A DNA stretch of 64,000 nt. Origin: Myxococcota bacterium. Lineage in GTDB: Bacteria; Myxococcota; JAJVIH01. This document shows, piece after piece, positions 8,048 to 17,272 of the stretch. How positions within the stretch are numbered: position 1 is the stretch's first letter; each line of letters begins with the position of its first letter. Made by a program: the position numbers and the translations under genes. The stretch is from contig JAJVIH010000020.1 of NCBI GenBank assembly GCA_022072125.1, positions 62,001 to 126,000 on the forward strand, in the 5' to 3' direction. A model generated the notes under the pieces. The model did not search any database. It worked only from the letters and a program-made list of their open reading frames with translations, and was not told the origin of the DNA.

Positions 8048-9400
8048 TCAGGCCGCGCAGAAATTGCGCAGCGTCAGGTAATAGTTGCGGACGCCCACCC
8101 GCAGGTTGTCCACGGCGACATGTTCGTCCACGTCGTGGGCGTCAAGTTCGTCGAGTTTCATCAGCAGAGGCTGAAAACCATAACAGGTGACGCCGCGCCG
8201 CCGGAAAAACCGCATGTCGGTGCTGGCCGGCAACAGCAGCGGAAACACCGCCCGGGCGCCGCATTCCTCCCGCAGTGTGGCGCTCAGGCTCTGGAACAGA
8301 CCGTTGTCCAGCGGAGAAACCGTGGGCTCGAAACGCAGGATTTCCTCTACTTCCACTTCCAGCCCGGATAGCGCCTGATGAAGCTGTTTCAGAAAATCCG
8401 CGGTGCTGCTGTTGGGGTGGACGCGGCAATCCAGCACGGCTGCGGCCTCCGGCGGAATGGCGTTTTCCTTGAAACCAGCGCGCAGGTTGGTGACCGAAAT
8501 GGTGTTGGTCAACAGCGCGGCCATGCGCGGGCTCTTCTTGACCGCCTTGCGCAGGAAGCGGCGCATCAGCCACGAACGCGGACGTTTCAGCAGGAAACTG
8601 TAGGGCCATTTGACATGTTCCGCGATACGGCCCAGGTGCGCGACCGTCTGGTCGCCGATGAAAATCTCCCCGGGGATGCCATAGACGCGGCCCAAAGCTT
8701 CGTGAAGCTTGTCCACCGCGGAGCCGCGGCGCGGCATGGAGCCATGGCCATCGGGTCCCCTGGTGCGCAGGCGCAGCCACAATGTGCCCTTCTCCGCGTA
8801 GGTCACCGAATACAGCGGAGCGCCGTTCGGAAGCAGGAAGCCAAAACCGCCTTCGCCCAAGGTAAATTCCCCCGCGACCTTGTCCCAATGCTCGGTGGTC
8901 AGCCATCCCGCCCCGAATTTCCCGCCATTTTCCTCGTCGGCGACGATATTCAGCACCACGTCGCGGGTGGTCTCCACGCCCTGCTCCTTGAGCAGAAGCA
9001 GGCTCATCAACTGCATGACCCCCAGGGATTTGCAGTCTATGGCGCCAGCACCATAGACCTTGCCATCCTGGATGATCCCACCGAAGGGATCCACCGACCA
9101 CTTGTCCTTCTCGTCCGTTCCCACCACGTCCGAATGGCTGTTGAGCACGATGGCGCCCTTGCTTCCCGGCTTGCGCGCGGGCAGCCGGGCCACCAGGTTG
9201 GCCCGTTCCTTCGCGGCCAGAAAAATCTCCGATTCGATTCCGTGTTCTTTCAGGATGCCGCGCATCCACTCCGCCGCGGCCTCCTCGCGTCCTGGTGGAT
9301 TGGTGGTGTCAATGCGCAGATAGTCCGCCAGCATGGCGGCGGCGGTTTGACCCACGCCTCCCCAGTCCAGACCGCCGGTGGGGATGTTGTACGTGGTCAC
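8048..9400 (-). CDS. M20/M28-type zinc aminoacylase/peptidase
   Basis: A cytoplasmic dinuclear zinc amidohydrolase of 450 residues. The metal ligands are visible in order: HSDVVG, YGAGAIDCKSLG, VADEENGG and LGEGGFG, with a late region (FFRRRGVTCYGF) that fits the family's final His area only loosely. A dimerisation domain (GPDGHGSMPRRGSAVDKL) occupies the middle, as in ArgE/DapE/carboxypeptidase relatives. Substrate cannot be named. The GTG start overlaps the stop of the upstream beta-helix gene by 4 bp (GTGA), implying coupling. Confidence 0.88.
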   Translation of the reverse strand: MTTYNIPTGGLDWGGVGQTAAAMLADYLRIDTTNPPGREEAAAEWMRGILKEHGIESEIFLAAKERANLVARLPARKPGSKGAIVLNSHSDVVGTDEKDKWSVDPFGGIIQDGKVYGAGAIDCKSLGVMQLMSLLLLKEQGVETTRDVVLNIVADEENGGKFGAGWLTTEHWDKVAGEFTLGEGGFGFLLPNGAPLYSVTYAEKGTLWLRLRTRGPDGHGSMPRRGSAVDKLHEALGRVYGIPGEIFIGDQTVAHLGRIAEHVKWPYSFLLKRPRSWLMRRFLRKAVKKSPRMAALLTNTISVTNLRAGFKENAIPPEAAAVLDCRVHPNSSTADFLKQLHQALSGLEVEVEEILRFEPTVSPLDNGLFQSLSATLREECGARAVFPLLLPASTDMRFFRRRGVTCYGFQPLLMKLDELDAHDVDEHVAVDNLRVGVRNYYLTLRNFCAA

Positions 9401-10713
9401 GCCGCGCCCCCGCTTTTGTATCTGGACAACGGAACCAGGGTTCCCTCGTGAACCACCAGCGGCTCATTGGTGGGAAGCCCGGCCGGGATGCGCTGCAATA
9501 CGTCCTCCGGCGGATTGATGATGGTCACGCCATTGGGAATTTCCCGGCCGCTCTGCACGGTGACGTGGGCGCCGATGGTCACATTGTGGCCCAGCACGCT
9601 GCCCAGGAAAGGGGTTCCCGTGCTTTGCAGCCTGCCCTCGTGCATGACCTGGATGGGACCGTTGAACTTGGCGTCAATCAAGGCCACGCTGGAGGTCAGG
9701 AAGGTGTTGCGCCCGAACAGACAGGTCTGCACCTTGTAATTGCCCAGCGTGCAGTTGGGCCAGGATACGCAACCGGACATGAAGGTGTCCCGCAGCACCA
9801 GCACGCCGTCGCCGATGACGCAGTTGGACAGCGTGGCGTTCTCCGCGATCTCCGCGCCATCGCCGATGATGCAGTTGCGCACCTGCGCCCCGGGCCCCAC
9901 AACCACATTGTCCCCCAGGATGGTGCTTTCCAGGCGCGCGGTGGGGTCCACCACGCAGTCCCGTCCCTCCACCACAATCTGGCGGAGGCGGTTCTGCACC
10001 AGCGCGACCTTGCCGCGTCTGCCCCGGAACAGCCCCCCCAGCAGCAGAAAGCGAAGCAGCCCCCACAGGCGCTGCCAGCGCGAACGTTTCATCAACTGGT
10101 CCACGAAGGCCACGCCAATGGCCGCCTGGTTGACCCACAGGATATGCACCCAATGATCAACATGGGCGGCGAAGCGGGCGGCGAGCGGCGCTTCCATGTA
10201 ATCTGGCGCGCCCTGCACGCGCGGCAGGCGCACCTTGAGCACGATCTCGTTCTTGATGGGAATGGTGATGTTTTTCGACTGCTTACCGAGTTCGGCCAGC
10301 CATTCCCGGACGGAATCCTTCGCCTGGGGCGGAGCCTGCCCCAACAGGAAAAAATCGTACTGAATGACCGGTCTTCCCGCATCGTCCACGGTTTCACGGC
10401 AGCTTTGCAACGGGCGGGCGTAACGGGTGGTGACCGACTGGGGCAGCGCGAGGGCGCCGGGTCCGCTGGACTGGCGGGCCGCTTCCACGAATTTGGCGAA
10501 GAGCAGATCGCTGACATACACATTGTCGGCGATCAACAGCGCCGGACGCTCGATGGCCTGTTTGGGCGAGTCAATGTCCTCCACGCCCAGGCCGTGGAGC
10601 AGGGCCAGACGGGTGATGCGCGCTCGCAGGCTTTCATTGGCGATCAGGGTGTCGCCAACCGGATCATTGAAAGGCGATATCCGCAGGCCGGTCGCAAGGC
10701 GGTATAGTTTCAT
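9397..10713 (-). CDS. left-handed beta-helix (hexapeptide-repeat) protein, nucleotidyltransferase-like
   Basis: 438 residues. The first half resembles a degenerate sugar-nucleotidyltransferase-like fold (ALLIADNVYVSDLLFAKF) but lacks the N-terminal GxGxR signature loop. The middle contains a basic, hydrophobic stretch (MKRSRWQRLWGLLRFLLLGG) that may touch the membrane. The second half is an LbH hexapeptide helix (STILGDNVVVGPGAQ, NCIIGDGAEIAENATL, SVLGHNVTIGAHVTV). Such proteins act as acyl- or nucleotidyl-transferases or scaffolds; this one looks more like a divergent, possibly non-catalytic member. It is first in an operon with the M20 enzyme and ApbE. A weak ribosome site (TAGGAACAGG) precedes the ATG. 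Confidence 0.75.
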   Translation of the reverse strand: MKLYRLATGLRISPFNDPVGDTLIANESLRARITRLALLHGLGVEDIDSPKQAIERPALLIADNVYVSDLLFAKFVEAARQSSGPGALALPQSVTTRYARPLQSCRETVDDAGRPVIQYDFFLLGQAPPQAKDSVREWLAELGKQSKNITIPIKNEIVLKVRLPRVQGAPDYMEAPLAARFAAHVDHWVHILWVNQAAIGVAFVDQLMKRSRWQRLWGLLRFLLLGGLFRGRRGKVALVQNRLRQIVVEGRDCVVDPTARLESTILGDNVVVGPGAQVRNCIIGDGAEIAENATLSNCVIGDGVLVLRDTFMSGCVSWPNCTLGNYKVQTCLFGRNTFLTSSVALIDAKFNGPIQVMHEGRLQSTGTPFLGSVLGHNVTIGAHVTVQSGREIPNGVTIINPPEDVLQRIPAGLPTNEPLVVHEGTLVPLSRYKSGGAA

Positions 10714-10861
10714 CGCGCCTGTTCCTACCAGACCCCGCCGGTCCGCGCCAGAGGGAATCGCCGGGAAAGCCCTGCAATCGTCTGGCGTATTTCCGGGGCG
10801 GCCGCCTCAAGGCCTTCAGTCCAAACCCACTCCCCGTTTGGGGCGGGGGCATGTCCAGCCT

Positions 10862-10891
10862 TTGCACCCGCGGTCCGCCGTGGTGTACAAA
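10862..10891 (+). promoter_or_regulatory. candidate promoter of the acyl-CoA synthetase gene
   Basis: TTGCAC (10862-10867), 18 bp, TACAAA (10886-10891), about 50 bp before the preferred start codon. The 10714-10942 gap separates divergent genes. No convincing promoter for the leftward operon was seen in it. Confidence 0.4.
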
Positions 10892-10942
10892 TAACATCCA
10901 ATCATCCGAATGGCCCGAACTTCTGAATCCGGGGAACTGAAC

Positions 10943-12721
10943 ATGGCCTTTGATTCCATTCCCGCACGTTTTTTGGAACACGCCCGCAAGCGCCCCGACG
11001 CGCCCGCCTTCCACGCCAAACGCAACGGAATCTGGGAGATGACGCCCTGGAAAACCTATGTGTCGCTGACCCGCTCCGCCGCCAAATCCATGATGGCGCT
11101 CGGGCTGCAACCAGGACAGGCGGTGTGCATTCTGGGATTCAACCGCCCGGAGTGGGTGATCTTCGATCTCGCCTGCATGATGGCCGCGGGAGCTCCCGCC
11201 GGTATTTACACCACCTGCTCGCCGCAGGAGGTGCAGTACATCATCCACCACACCGAAAGCCCGCTGGTGCTGGTGGAGAATGACCACCAGTGGCAGAAGG
11301 TCAGGCAGGAACGGGACAATCTTCCTCACCTCAAATATGTGATCATGATGGACGGGGCGCCCAAGCCGGACGATCCCATGGTGTTGTCGTGGAAGGAGTT
11401 CCTGGAAAAGGGCGCGGGCGTTCCTGACGCCGATCTGGACGGCCGCATCAACTCGCTGGATGCGAAGCAGCTTGCCACCTTCATTTACACCTCGGGAACG
11501 ACCGGCCCCCCCAAGGGCGTCATGTTGAGCCACGAAAACCTGTCGTGGACGGCCAATATCGCCCGTGACATCGTGAAGCTCAAACCGGATGACATCAGCC
11601 TGTCCTACCTGCCCCTGTCCCATATCGCCGAGCAGATGTTCACCATCCACGTGCCCTGCACCACCGGCAGTTCGGTGTACTTCGCCGAATCCATGGAAAA
11701 AGTGGCGGACAATTTCAAGGAAGTGCAGCCAACGGTGGTGTTTGGCGTGCCCCGCATCTGGGAAAAATTCCATGCGGGCGTCAACGCCAAACTGAGGGAG
11801 GCGACGGGCGTCAAGGCCAGCCTGATCAAATGGGCCACCGGCGTCGGGCGCGAGGTCACCGCGCTGCGGACCCGGGGGCAGGAGCCCTCCGGCCTGCTGG
11901 CGTTCCAGTATGGGCTTGCGAGCAAGCTCATCTTCTCGAAGCTCAAGCCCGCGCTGGGTTTGGGCCGCGCCCGTGCGCTGGTCTCCGGGGCCGCCCCCAT
12001 TGCGAAGGAAGTGCTGGAGTTCTTCGGCAGCCTCGATCTGATCATCATGGAGGTCTACGGGCAGTCGGAGGACAGCGGCCCCACCACGTTCAATGTGCCT
12101 GGGAAAATCCGCTTCGGCAGTGTCGGCGCGCCGATCCCCGGCGTCGAGGTGAAAATCGCCCCGGACGGGGAGATTCTCGTCAAGGGGCCCAACGTGTTTC
12201 TGGGGTATTACAAGGAGCCCGCCGCAACGGCGGAAACCCTGGTGGACGGCTGGCTGCATTCCGGCGACGTGGGCGAATTCGACAAGGAGGGTTTCCTCTG
12301 GATCACCGGCCGCAAGAAGGAAATCATCATCACCTCGGGCGGCAAGAATATCGCGCCCAAGAATATCGAAGAGGCGCTCAAGACCCACGAACTGATCGCC
12401 GAGGCGGTGGTCATTGGCGATCGCCGCAAGTTCCTTTCGGCCCTCGTCACGCTGGACATGGAGCGCGCGAAGAAATTCGCGGAGGAGCGTGGTCTCTCCA
12501 CGGGCGAACCGCACAAGTTGCCCGCCATTCAGGAGGCCGTGCAGGCCGCGGTGGACAACGTGAACGAACAGTTCGCGCGGGTCGAGCATATCCGCAAGTT
12601 CGCCATCCTGCCGCGTAATTTCTCCATCGAGGCGGGCGAACTGACCCCAACGCTGAAAATCAAGCGGAAAAAGGTCAACCAGAACTGGGAAAAAGAAATC
12701 GAGGCCATGTACGCCGAGTGA
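10943..12721 (+). CDS. long-chain fatty acyl-CoA synthetase (AMP-forming)
   Basis: Activates fatty acids to acyl-CoA through an acyl-adenylate. 592 residues. Adenylation motifs are FIYTSGTTGPPKGVMLSH (P-loop), VYGQSEDSGPTTFN, GWLHSGDVGEFDKEGF and ITGRKKEIIITSGGKN, ending with the catalytic-Lys neighbourhood ELTPTLKIKRKKVNQ. It matches the FadD15/bubblegum-like long-chain group in motif wording. The ATG at 10943 is preferred over one 11 codons upstream because GGGGAAC sits 7 nt before it. An aldo/keto reductase follows 7 bp later, so the two are probably co-transcribed. Confidence 0.92.
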   Translation: MAFDSIPARFLEHARKRPDAPAFHAKRNGIWEMTPWKTYVSLTRSAAKSMMALGLQPGQAVCILGFNRPEWVIFDLACMMAAGAPAGIYTTCSPQEVQYIIHHTESPLVLVENDHQWQKVRQERDNLPHLKYVIMMDGAPKPDDPMVLSWKEFLEKGAGVPDADLDGRINSLDAKQLATFIYTSGTTGPPKGVMLSHENLSWTANIARDIVKLKPDDISLSYLPLSHIAEQMFTIHVPCTTGSSVYFAESMEKVADNFKEVQPTVVFGVPRIWEKFHAGVNAKLREATGVKASLIKWATGVGREVTALRTRGQEPSGLLAFQYGLASKLIFSKLKPALGLGRARALVSGAAPIAKEVLEFFGSLDLIIMEVYGQSEDSGPTTFNVPGKIRFGSVGAPIPGVEVKIAPDGEILVKGPNVFLGYYKEPAATAETLVDGWLHSGDVGEFDKEGFLWITGRKKEIIITSGGKNIAPKNIEEALKTHELIAEAVVIGDRRKFLSALVTLDMERAKKFAEERGLSTGEPHKLPAIQEAVQAAVDNVNEQFARVEHIRKFAILPRNFSIEAGELTPTLKIKRKKVNQNWEKEIEAMYAE

Positions 12722-12728
12722 GGGAACC

Positions 12729-13661
12729 ATGCAGTATCGCCAGGCGGGAAACAGCGGATTGTGGGTCAGCACCATCTCCATTGGCGGGTGGTTGACCTAC
12801 GGCGGCAGCGTCGAGGATCGCACGACCATGGATATCTTCCGGAAGTCGGTGGATGCGGGCGTCAATTTCATTGATCTGGCCGACATCTACGCGCGCGGCG
12901 AGGCGGAGACCGTCATCGGCAAGGGCCTGCGCGATCTCCGCCGGCAGGACCTGGTGATTTCCTCCAAGGTCTACTGGCCGATGACCGACAACGTGAACGA
13001 CAAGGGCCTGAGCCGCAAGCACATCATGGAAAGCGTTCACGGCAGCCTGAAACGCCTGAACACCGATTATCTGGACCTCTACTTCTGCCACCGTTGGGAC
13101 GAACATACCCCGCTGGAGGAGACCGTTCGCGCCATGGATGACCTGATCCACCAGGGCAAGGTGTTGTACTGGGGCACCAGCATGTGGACCAGTCAGCAAC
13201 TGGAATCGGCTTATGGCGTGGCCAATCTGCGCAATCTCTACCCTCCCACGGTCGAACAGCCGCGCTACAACCTGCTGGATCGCTCCATCGAATCCAGCAT
13301 CATGCCCACCGCCATGCAGTTGGGCATGGGGCTGGTCGTGTGGAGTCCGCTCGCCCAGGGCGTGCTGACCGGAAAATACAATTCCGGCAAGCCCAAGGGC
13401 AGCCGCGGGGCCGAGACCAAATGGCTGGATCGGGACCTCTCCGAGGACAACCTCGCCAGGGTCCGGCAACTGACCGCCATGGCCGGAGACATGGGCTGCA
13501 CCACCGGCCAACTCGCCCTGGCGTGGTTGTTGACGCGGCCCGAAATCTCCAGCGTCATTACCGGCGCCACCTCGGTCAAGCAGCTTCAGGAAAATATCGC
13601 CGCCTCCGAGTTGAAGATTGATGAATCCACCGCCGCGGCCATTGACGCCCTGTTCCGGTGA
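12729..13661 (+). CDS. aldo/keto reductase (K+ channel beta-subunit-like group)
   Basis: NAD(P)H-dependent carbonyl reductase with a TIM-barrel fold, 310 residues. The catalytic tetrad can be read as Asp and Tyr in NFIDLADIYARGEAE, Lys in VISSKVYW and His in LDLYFCHRWDEHTP. The cofactor-binding end (VVWSPLAQGVLTGKY, SSVITGATSVKQLQENI) is typical of AKR6/YghZ-like proteins. It is 7 bp behind the acyl-CoA synthetase. The physiological substrate is not evident; detoxification of fatty-acid-derived aldehydes would suit the neighbour but is inference. Confidence 0.9.
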   Translation: MQYRQAGNSGLWVSTISIGGWLTYGGSVEDRTTMDIFRKSVDAGVNFIDLADIYARGEAETVIGKGLRDLRRQDLVISSKVYWPMTDNVNDKGLSRKHIMESVHGSLKRLNTDYLDLYFCHRWDEHTPLEETVRAMDDLIHQGKVLYWGTSMWTSQQLESAYGVANLRNLYPPTVEQPRYNLLDRSIESSIMPTAMQLGMGLVVWSPLAQGVLTGKYNSGKPKGSRGAETKWLDRDLSEDNLARVRQLTAMAGDMGCTTGQLALAWLLTRPEISSVITGATSVKQLQENIAASELKIDESTAAAIDALFR

Positions 13662-13724
13662 AAAACCGTCCGGCGGCATGCCGCCGCCGGCCCGGTGATT
13701 CGCCATTTTCTCCAGGAGAAGCCC

Positions 13725-14009
13725 ATGAAACTGTTTGTGATCTTCCTCAGCCTGTCCGCCATCGCCATCCTGTCCGCCTGTGGCGGGGGAATTGACTACA
13801 AATACGCCTGCGAGCAGCAGATCGCCTGTGCGAAAGCCAACGGAGACACCACCACCGCGGGAGTCAGTGTGGACGACTGCGTCAAGCTGAGCGAAGGATT
13901 GTCCGAGGCCCTGGGCACCGAAACCCAGAAAGCCGAGGCTGAAAAGAAGTTCGACACCTGCAAGAGCAAAACCGGGTGCGACTTTACCAAATGCACCAGC
14001 GGACAATAG
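13725..14009 (+). CDS. small cysteine-containing lipoprotein
   Basis: 94 residues with a strong lipoprotein signal (MKLFVIFLSLSAIAILSAC; lipobox LSAC). The mature part has six further Cys (YACEQQIACAK, DDCVKLSE, DTCKSKTGCDFTKC), likely disulfide-bonded in the periplasm or at the surface. The ATG at 13725 is favoured by AGGAG just upstream over an earlier in-frame ATG. Function is unknown. It ends in a strong intrinsic terminator. Confidence 0.8.
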   Translation: MKLFVIFLSLSAIAILSACGGGIDYKYACEQQIACAKANGDTTTAGVSVDDCVKLSEGLSEALGTETQKAEAEKKFDTCKSKTGCDFTKCTSGQ

Positions 14010-14070
14010 TTCATTGTCCGCGACGAACAGGGACTGCCCGGGAGAAATCCAGGCAGTCCTTTTGTTTTTT
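14001..14070 (+). terminator. intrinsic terminator, with a second small hairpin on the stop codon
   Basis: GGACTGCC (14031-14038) pairs with GGCAGTCC (14052-14059), followed by a T-rich run (14060-14070). A separate 7-bp inverted repeat, GGACAAT/ATTGTCC (14001-14007 and 14013-14019), spans the lipoprotein stop codon. It ends the rightward acyl-CoA synthetase transcript before the convergent aminotransferase gene. I see nothing else in 14071-14280. Confidence 0.88.
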
Positions 14071-14280
14071 CGCCGCCAGTTCATCATGAAATCGCGGGCA
14101 TGTGAACTCCGGTTTTCACAATCGTTCTGATGTTCCAATGCCGTTCTTCCGGCGGATACGGCGGAATCGCGGACCAGAACACTGCCGTTGAGGCCCCGCA
14201 AAACGAATGGGAGGGGAAGATGAAGGCCGGAGGACTCCGCCTGTGAACTTCTCACCTGGCGCATCACACGGGGGCCGTGC

Positions 14281-15120
14281 TTACCCTTCCGCCAGCGAGG
14301 CGAAGGACTGAAGCCATTGTTCGCGCAGCACCAGGGCCGTCTGACCGTGTGACGGGATGGCGGCGCCGTTGACTTCGCGCACGGGAATGAACCCGGTCAC
14401 GGAACCGGTGAGCCAAACCTCCCCGGCATGTTGCAATTCCTCCACGGTGATGGGCCGCTCAATCACCCCGCCCGCAAACCCGGAACATTCCATCACCCAG
14501 CGCCGCACCACCCCCGGCAGGATATCGCCCACAGGCGGCGTGACGATGACGCCATCGCGCAGCATCATCAGGTTGCCGGTCAGGCTGTCGCGGGCCTGGC
14601 CGCGTTCATCCACCCACAGGTAATGCTCGTCCGCCGGTGCGCGGAAACGCCCCAGCCGCCAGCGCTCCATCATGGCGATGGTTTTGGCGCGCCGTGCGCG
14701 CGGGCCGCGATCATCCGGAATGCTCACGAGACGCACGCCCCGCAGGCGGCGTTGTTCCTCCTCCCAATCCAGCGGGGTCAGATGCCCCTGATGAATGCAA
14801 GCCCCCTGATCATCCCTGGCCAACAGGTTCAGGCGCACCCGCCAGGCGGCTGCGGCGTCTCCGGTGGCGGCGAGGCTGCGGATGAGCGGTTCTGAGAAGA
14901 GCCGCGGCTGAAAATCCAGCCCCCATTCCGCCGCCGCACCCGCCAGGCGTTCCATATGCCAGGCAAACTGCGGCGCCCGCAGCCCGCGGATGGAAAAACT
15001 TTCGTAAAGCCCAACCCCAAACTGGATGGCGGGCGATCGGAATGGCATGCCAACGCCGCCGCCGTGCAGGATGCGGCCATCAACCAGAATCGGGGTGTCG
15101 TCCGGTTCCATCGCCATCAC
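14281..15120 (-). CDS. class IV (PLP) aminotransferase / aminodeoxychorismate lyase-like
   Basis: 279 residues of PLP fold type IV, as in branched-chain aminotransferase and PabC. The Schiff-base Lys is in ARRAKTIAMMERW. The cofactor phosphate region is DSLTGNLMMLRDG, where the usual Glu of ExxxxN is Asp, and VGDILPGVVR and WLTGSVTGFIPV follow. Its size and the LPGV.R pattern suit PabC or a D-amino-acid-type enzyme; I cannot decide. The GTG start overlaps the sensor kinase stop by 4 bp, making it the last gene of that operon. Confidence 0.82.
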   Translation of the reverse strand: MMAMEPDDTPILVDGRILHGGGVGMPFRSPAIQFGVGLYESFSIRGLRAPQFAWHMERLAGAAAEWGLDFQPRLFSEPLIRSLAATGDAAAAWRVRLNLLARDDQGACIHQGHLTPLDWEEEQRRLRGVRLVSIPDDRGPRARRAKTIAMMERWRLGRFRAPADEHYLWVDERGQARDSLTGNLMMLRDGVIVTPPVGDILPGVVRRWVMECSGFAGGVIERPITVEELQHAGEVWLTGSVTGFIPVREVNGAAIPSHGQTALVLREQWLQSFASLAEG

Positions 15121-16598
15121 GTCTCCCCGGCGGGGGGGCCGGGCAGCAGCGGCAGGGTGATCTCCATGGCCGCCCCGCCGCCAGGCTCCGGATTGACCAC
15201 GCGGATATCCCCATTCATCTCCAGAATGGTTTTGCGGGCCATGGGCAATCCCAGGCCGCTGCCATGCTCCTTGGTGGTGAAATAAGGCTCAAACACCCTG
15301 TCCCGCGCATCGGGGGGAATCCCCGGCCCGTTGTCGCTGATGCGCAACACGGCGTGGCGCCCGCGCCGGAAGATTTGCAGGCGGATGACAGCCCTGCCCT
15401 GACAGGCCTCGCAGGCGTTGTCCACCAGATTATTGAGGGCCTGGCGGAAGAGCCCCGCGTCCACCGCCACGGAGAGCGTCCCGCCCGTCGGAATGAAGCT
15501 GACCTCCGCCCGCGCCGCGAAGCGTCCATTGGTGTTGAGGTACTCCTCGATAAACTGGTTGAGTTCGACCGGCTCCGGAGCGGCGCTGGGCAGCCGCGCG
15601 AACTGGGAGAACTCGGTGACCAGCCTGGACAACGCGCCAATCTCTTCTTCCACGATTTCCATCGAGGAGGTGAGCGTGCGCCGGTAATGGGGATCATTCC
15701 CCGTGTAGGTGGCGTTGAGTTGCTGCAGCGCCAACCGGATAGGCGTCAATGGATTTTTGATCTCGTGCGCCATGCGGCGGGCGATCTCCTGCCAGGAACT
15801 GATGCGCTCCAGGTAAAGGATGCGGCCGCGGCTTTCATCCAGTTCACGAACCATGTCGTTGAACGAGATGGTGAGCTGAGCAATTTCATCCGAACCGCGG
15901 ACGGGCAACTGGCTGAAGCGCCCGCGCGCCAGATTTTCGACGCCGTCGGTGAGGGTGCGCACGCGCATGGTGATGCGCCGCGCCAGCATGAATCCGGCGA
16001 TGGTGGACACGCAGACGATCCCCCCAAACACCAGCAGGAACGCCAACTGGTATCCCGCAAGGACGCTTTCAAACTGGTTTTCCAGGTTGTCGAAAATGCT
16101 GGAGAAATGGGTGGAGTTTTCAAAGCGCTGGAAGGTGTCGAGCCCGAGACCTGCTTCCACCACCACTTCGCCGGCGCCGCGAGGCAGGGATTCCTCCAGC
16201 CGCAGCACACGCTGTTGTTCCGCCGGCGCCTGATTGGGACCCGGAATGCTCACCGCCTCTCCCTGGGCCGGACGCCATTCAACGCGCCGCAACCACGCGC
16301 GCCCATGGGCCCAGGTCTTCAGAAACTCCGCCGTTCGATCGGGAGGCAACTCCCAGGGCCCGCCCGCGGCAAGGGCCCGCGCTTCCGCCTTGAACAGGTC
16401 CCGGTGCAAACGGATGACATCGCGGTACAGGGCGGCGTTTTCGCGAATGGAATCGCGCACCCGGTCATTGACGCCCACGCGCAGGCTTTCGTGCGCCAGA
16501 TCCCCGGCCAGCCACAGTCCGGCGGCGAGGGCGATGGTGGCGGGCAGCGCCAGCGCCGCCGCGATGGTCACCTCGAATTTTCCGGGACGCCATGTCAT
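15117..16598 (-). CDS. NtrY-like membrane sensor histidine kinase
   Basis: 493 residues. The chosen ATG at 16598 overlaps the stop of the DUF4390 gene (ATGA); a longer open frame upstream is antisense-like and runs through that gene. Layout: TM1 at about 10-30, periplasmic sensor to about 185, TM2 (FLLVFGGIVCVSTIAGFML), HAMP, dimerisation helix with the phospho-acceptor His (MAHEIKNPLTPIRL), N box (LVDNACEAC), G1 (DNGPGIP) and G2 (GSGLGLPMARKTI). It most likely phosphorylates an NtrC/NtrX-type sigma-54 activator, but no response regulator is in the window. The DUF4390-NtrY pairing is familiar from proteobacteria. Confidence 0.92.
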   Translation of the reverse strand: MTWRPGKFEVTIAAALALPATIALAAGLWLAGDLAHESLRVGVNDRVRDSIRENAALYRDVIRLHRDLFKAEARALAAGGPWELPPDRTAEFLKTWAHGRAWLRRVEWRPAQGEAVSIPGPNQAPAEQQRVLRLEESLPRGAGEVVVEAGLGLDTFQRFENSTHFSSIFDNLENQFESVLAGYQLAFLLVFGGIVCVSTIAGFMLARRITMRVRTLTDGVENLARGRFSQLPVRGSDEIAQLTISFNDMVRELDESRGRILYLERISSWQEIARRMAHEIKNPLTPIRLALQQLNATYTGNDPHYRRTLTSSMEIVEEEIGALSRLVTEFSQFARLPSAAPEPVELNQFIEEYLNTNGRFAARAEVSFIPTGGTLSVAVDAGLFRQALNNLVDNACEACQGRAVIRLQIFRRGRHAVLRISDNGPGIPPDARDRVFEPYFTTKEHGSGLGLPMARKTILEMNGDIRVVNPEPGGGAAMEITLPLLPGPPAGET

Positions 16599-17272
16599 GG
16601 CTGGTTCACCGTGGTCCCGGTGGCGGAGTCCGGCGGCGGGGGCGGAGACACCCGGAAACGCGCGCCCTCCAGCCGGATGAAGAAGTCCCCATCGGCGCGG
16701 CCGCCGCCCAGAAACAGGCCCGCGAACGACCCGAAGAACGTCTGCCGTCCGGCGCTGTTGCGGTGGCCGGTGGGGTTGACCAGGTATTCCCGGGTCTTGC
16801 GCACCAGGTCCTCGTTGACCGGATTGAAGGAAACGATGACAACCGGATTGACCTCGCCGGCTTTGGCCAGTTCCCGCCGGAGACCGGCGGGAACACGCGG
16901 ATACCGGCTGACCCGCTGCAAAACCTGATCCAGACTGGGTTCGCGGAAGCTGGCGCGTTCCCCTTCCGACTGAATGGAGACCAGATATATCTCGTCCCAC
17001 AGATCGTAGGTGATCTCCATCAGCCATGATTTCTCGAAGAGGTTATAGTCGCGGCCCGAGGCGCGCAGCCCCAGCGAGATCAATAGCCGGTTGCGCAACC
17101 CGCTCTTCAGCCGGTTGCGCACCAGCGGCGTGGCGAGTTGTTGGGTCACGTCAAAAGACAAGATCAGGGACTCGCCTTCCTCGGCCTTGCGCCAGAGCAG
17201 GCCATCCGCCAGCGCGGGGGCGGACGCCCACGCGGCGAGACAGCACGAGAGGATGACGAGCGCCCGCTTCAT
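16595..17272 (-). CDS. DUF4390-type exported protein
   Basis: 225 residues with a cleavable signal peptide (MKRALVILSCCLAAWASAPALA). The mature part (LLWRKAEEGESLILSFDVTQQL, WLMEITYDLWDEIYLVS) matches the pattern of DUF4390 proteins that sit next to NtrY-like kinases. It ends in a Pro-rich tail (SPPPPPDSATG). It is linked by 1-bp and 4-bp overlaps to the barrel gene upstream and the kinase downstream. It may feed an envelope signal to the kinase, but this is inferred only from the conserved neighbourhood. Confidence 0.75.
   Translation of the reverse strand: MKRALVILSCCLAAWASAPALADGLLWRKAEEGESLILSFDVTQQLATPLVRNRLKSGLRNRLLISLGLRASGRDYNLFEKSWLMEITYDLWDEIYLVSIQSEGERASFREPSLDQVLQRVSRYPRVPAGLRRELAKAGEVNPVVIVSFNPVNEDLVRKTREYLVNPTGHRNSAGRQTFFGSFAGLFLGGGRADGDFFIRLEGARFRVSPPPPPDSATGTTVNQP

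Noticed and set aside
10664-12781. A 705-codon open frame antisense to the acyl-CoA synthetase.
   Set aside because: It is the shadow of a clear gene with full enzyme motifs; its own translation shows no family signature.
12675-14267. A 530-codon minus-strand frame opposite the aldo/keto reductase and small lipoprotein.
   Set aside because: It crosses the strong terminator at 14031-14070 and both real genes.
16599-17027. An N-terminal extension of the sensor kinase by about 143 codons.
   Set aside because: It runs through the DUF4390 gene in another frame; the ATG at 16598 gives a normal membrane-kinase start with a 4-bp overlap.
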